From Actinomycetota bacterium (lineage in GTDB: Bacteria > Actinomycetota > Acidimicrobiia > Acidimicrobiales > Ilumatobacteraceae): a stretch of 5,080 nucleotides of DNA. Location of the stretch: positions 1 to 5,080 of the forward strand of contig SYCH01000111.1 of NCBI GenBank assembly GCA_005787025.1, given 5' to 3'. Positions 4,909 to 5,080 of the stretch are shown here, piece by piece. Numbering within the stretch: position 1 is the first letter of the stretch; each line of letters begins with the position of its first letter. The position numbers and the translations under genes are program-made. The notes beneath the pieces were generated by a model. That model was not told where the DNA came from and did not search any database. It worked only from the letters and a program-made list of their open reading frames with translations.

Positions 4909-5080
4909 TCAACGATGTTCGGCCCACCAGGGCGCGACTTGGGCGGCGAAGCGTTTGGCGTACGCGCGCGTCAGTTCGTCGGTGGATCCGGAGAGGTCCT
5001 GGGCTTCGGTGCTCGGCAACGGACTCGCGCCCTGCATCGGGTCGACCCATTCCAAGCGGAGACCGGCCAACACCGACCCC
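4909..5080 (-). CDS. C-terminal end of a protein, possibly a TetR-type regulator
   Basis: This reading frame enters from the right edge and ends at TGA (4909-4911), giving 56 visible residues. It begins SVLAGLRLEWVDP, contains a Pro/Ser/Thr-rich stretch (about residues 18-33), and ends with a predicted amphipathic helix TDELTRAYAKRF (33-44) and a Trp-containing tail APWWAEHR. The L-x-GL-x-L-x-W-x-DP start resembles the C-terminal ligand-binding domain of many actinobacterial TetR regulators. A regulator directly upstream of a catabolic oxygenase would make sense, but the fragment is too short to be sure and its DNA-binding domain is outside the window. The coding call rests on the uninterrupted frame, codon use like its neighbours, and the operon-like spacing to the carotenoid oxygenase gene. 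It could be an unrelated enzyme C-terminus. Confidence 0.6.
   Translation of the reverse strand, partial: GSVLAGLRLEWVDPMQGASPLPSTEAQDLSGSTDELTRAYAKRFAAQVAPWWAEHR

Noticed and set aside
1..5080. Mobile element, CRISPR array, toxin-antitoxin or phage-defence system
   Set aside because: No transposase or integrase motifs, spaced repeats or defence domains were seen; every large stretch is explained by the listed enzymes.

Overview
This window comes from a GC-rich, densely packed bacterial chromosome. Frequent GTG starts, almost no intergenic space, probable leaderless starts and a Rieske/NTF2/VOC/SDR/phosphotransferase gene set point to an actinobacterium. A free-living Acidimicrobiia-like lineage is one guess, made from style and gene content only. 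Nothing here looks like a mobile element, CRISPR array, rRNA or tRNA, and base composition appears even throughout.

Layout. (a) Positions 1-2494, + strand: a tight three-gene operon made of the 3' end of a short-chain dehydrogenase/reductase (SDR), a phosphotransferase of the APH/EcKL kinase-like superfamily, and a Rieske non-heme iron oxygenase alpha subunit. At both junctions the layout is TGA, two bases, GTG. (b) Positions 2497-2964, - strand: a small SnoaL/NTF2-like protein whose stop codon lies two bases from the Rieske stop. A GC-rich hairpin just past the Rieske stop, inside the NTF2 gene, may terminate the Rieske transcript. (c) About 2965-3029: a 65-base divergent control region with a probable leaderless promoter for the NTF2 gene, a weaker candidate promoter on the other strand, and a short inverted repeat between them. 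(d) Positions 3030-3503, + strand: a two-module VOC (glyoxalase-fold) protein. (e) Positions 3504-4874, - strand: a full-length carotenoid cleavage dioxygenase-type enzyme (RPE65/CCD family) whose stop codon directly abuts the VOC stop. (f) Positions 4909-5080, - strand: the 3' end of another gene, possibly a TetR-type regulator, 34 bases upstream of the CCD.

Together the genes look like a catabolic or modification cluster for a hydrophobic, perhaps aromatic or isoprenoid-like, compound. It would combine two unrelated iron oxygenases (Rieske and CCD), an SDR for alcohol/ketone steps, a kinase-like phosphotransferase, and two small fold families (NTF2, VOC) that often supply isomerase, dehydratase or ring-opening steps. 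No ferredoxin or reductase for the Rieske enzyme is in the window. The substrate cannot be read from the sequence. The families are recognisable; what is unusual is the combination and the extreme packing of convergent and divergent gene pairs.
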